From: Paenibacillus etheri
GTDB lineage: Bacteria > Bacillota > Bacilli > Paenibacillales > Paenibacillaceae
Direction: 5' to 3'
DNA length: 64,000 bases
NCBI RefSeq assembly: GCF_001012825.1
Contig: NZ_LCZJ02000019.1
Location: 297,140 to 361,139, forward strand
Positions 63,942 to 64,000 of this stretch are shown one piece after another. Each line of letters opens with the position of its first letter. The first letter of the stretch is position 1. Made by a program: the position numbers and the translations under genes. The notes beneath the pieces were generated by a model. That model had not been told where the DNA came from. It saw only the letters and a program-made list of their open reading frames with translations, and made no database searches.

Positions 63942-63979
63942 GAAACCCTCTAACATTGCAGTGCATGTTAGAGGGTTTC
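63942..63979. terminator. Hairpin near the window end
   Basis: GAAACCCTCTAACAT/ATGTTAGAGGGTTTC, a 15-bp perfect stem, loop TGCAGTGC. No gene assigned to it inside the window. Confidence 0.65.
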
Positions 63980-64000
63980 GTGCTTAGCTGCTAATGTTAG

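Noticed and set aside
1-64000. CRISPR array or rRNA genes
   Set aside because: No regularly spaced short repeats, Cas genes or rRNA-like stretches were seen.

Overview
ORGANISM. The window looks like a spore-forming, polysaccharide-degrading member of the Bacillales, most probably Paenibacillus. The evidence is a complete gerA-type germinant receptor operon, LplA/B/C-type sugar ABC uptake, a membrane-bound AraC regulator of the YesN/YtdP kind, SLH and discoidin modules, a GH8 enzyme, AGGAGG ribosome sites with frequent GTG/TTG starts, and CcpA-like cre sites. This is inferred from gene families, not from a marker gene.

LAYOUT. (1) 1-1,650: a putative metalloprotease and a MerR/TipAS regulator, with a textbook MerR operator-promoter. 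(2) 2,084-14,196: a minus-strand carbohydrate locus. It has a GH43/GH117-like hydrolase, a secreted PL6 lyase with two discoidin domains, a GH88 unsaturated uronyl hydrolase, an ABC importer (two permeases and a lipoprotein), an AraC membrane regulator and a second PL6 lyase without signal peptide. Together they would cut a uronate-containing polymer outside, import the fragments, finish cleavage inside and sense the product; a cre-like site precedes the binding-protein gene. (3) 14,479-19,594: phosphoesterase, a dead discoidin-SLH gene, a YidC-like insertase between two copies of a terminator repeat, and a class-C-type serine hydrolase.

(4) 20,554-39,176: the most unusual part, an AT-rich minus-strand biosynthetic cluster. 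It has an adenylation-carrier protein (A-PCP), two free carrier proteins, an ATP-grasp ligase, a class II synthetase-like amino acid:carrier protein ligase, a BtrH-type acyltransferase and a relative, two SPASM radical SAM enzymes (one frameshifted in an A7 run), two glycosyltransferases, a Gfo/Idh/MocA oxidoreductase, a sugar isomerase/epimerase and two complete paralogous ABC-2 exporters. There is no condensation, ketosynthase or thioesterase domain. The logic resembles the carrier-protein side-chain chemistry of butirosin, applied here to an unknown glycosylated, aminoacylated product. The cluster, with an adjacent Tet(L)/Tet(K)-like MFS gene, lies between two direct repeats of about 430 bp. 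Both repeats carry the same frameshifted PP-loop pseudogene and a strong terminator.

(5) 39,441-44,144: a graveyard of gene relics (GerB, IS5-type transposase, methyltransferase, OLD nuclease, GH30) around the MFS gene and one small exported protein. (6) 44,264-48,242: germinant receptor operon with a small fourth gene. (7) 48,545-53,546: Gln-rich protein, Old Yellow Enzyme, SDR, broken TetR, and a divergent MDR reductase/TetR pair. (8) 53,979-60,640: ABC-2 transporter, two-component system, class B penicillin-binding protein. (9) 60,768-64,000: broken membrane gene, GH8-FN3-CBM secreted glycanase under cre-like sites, and a truncated IS3-type element.
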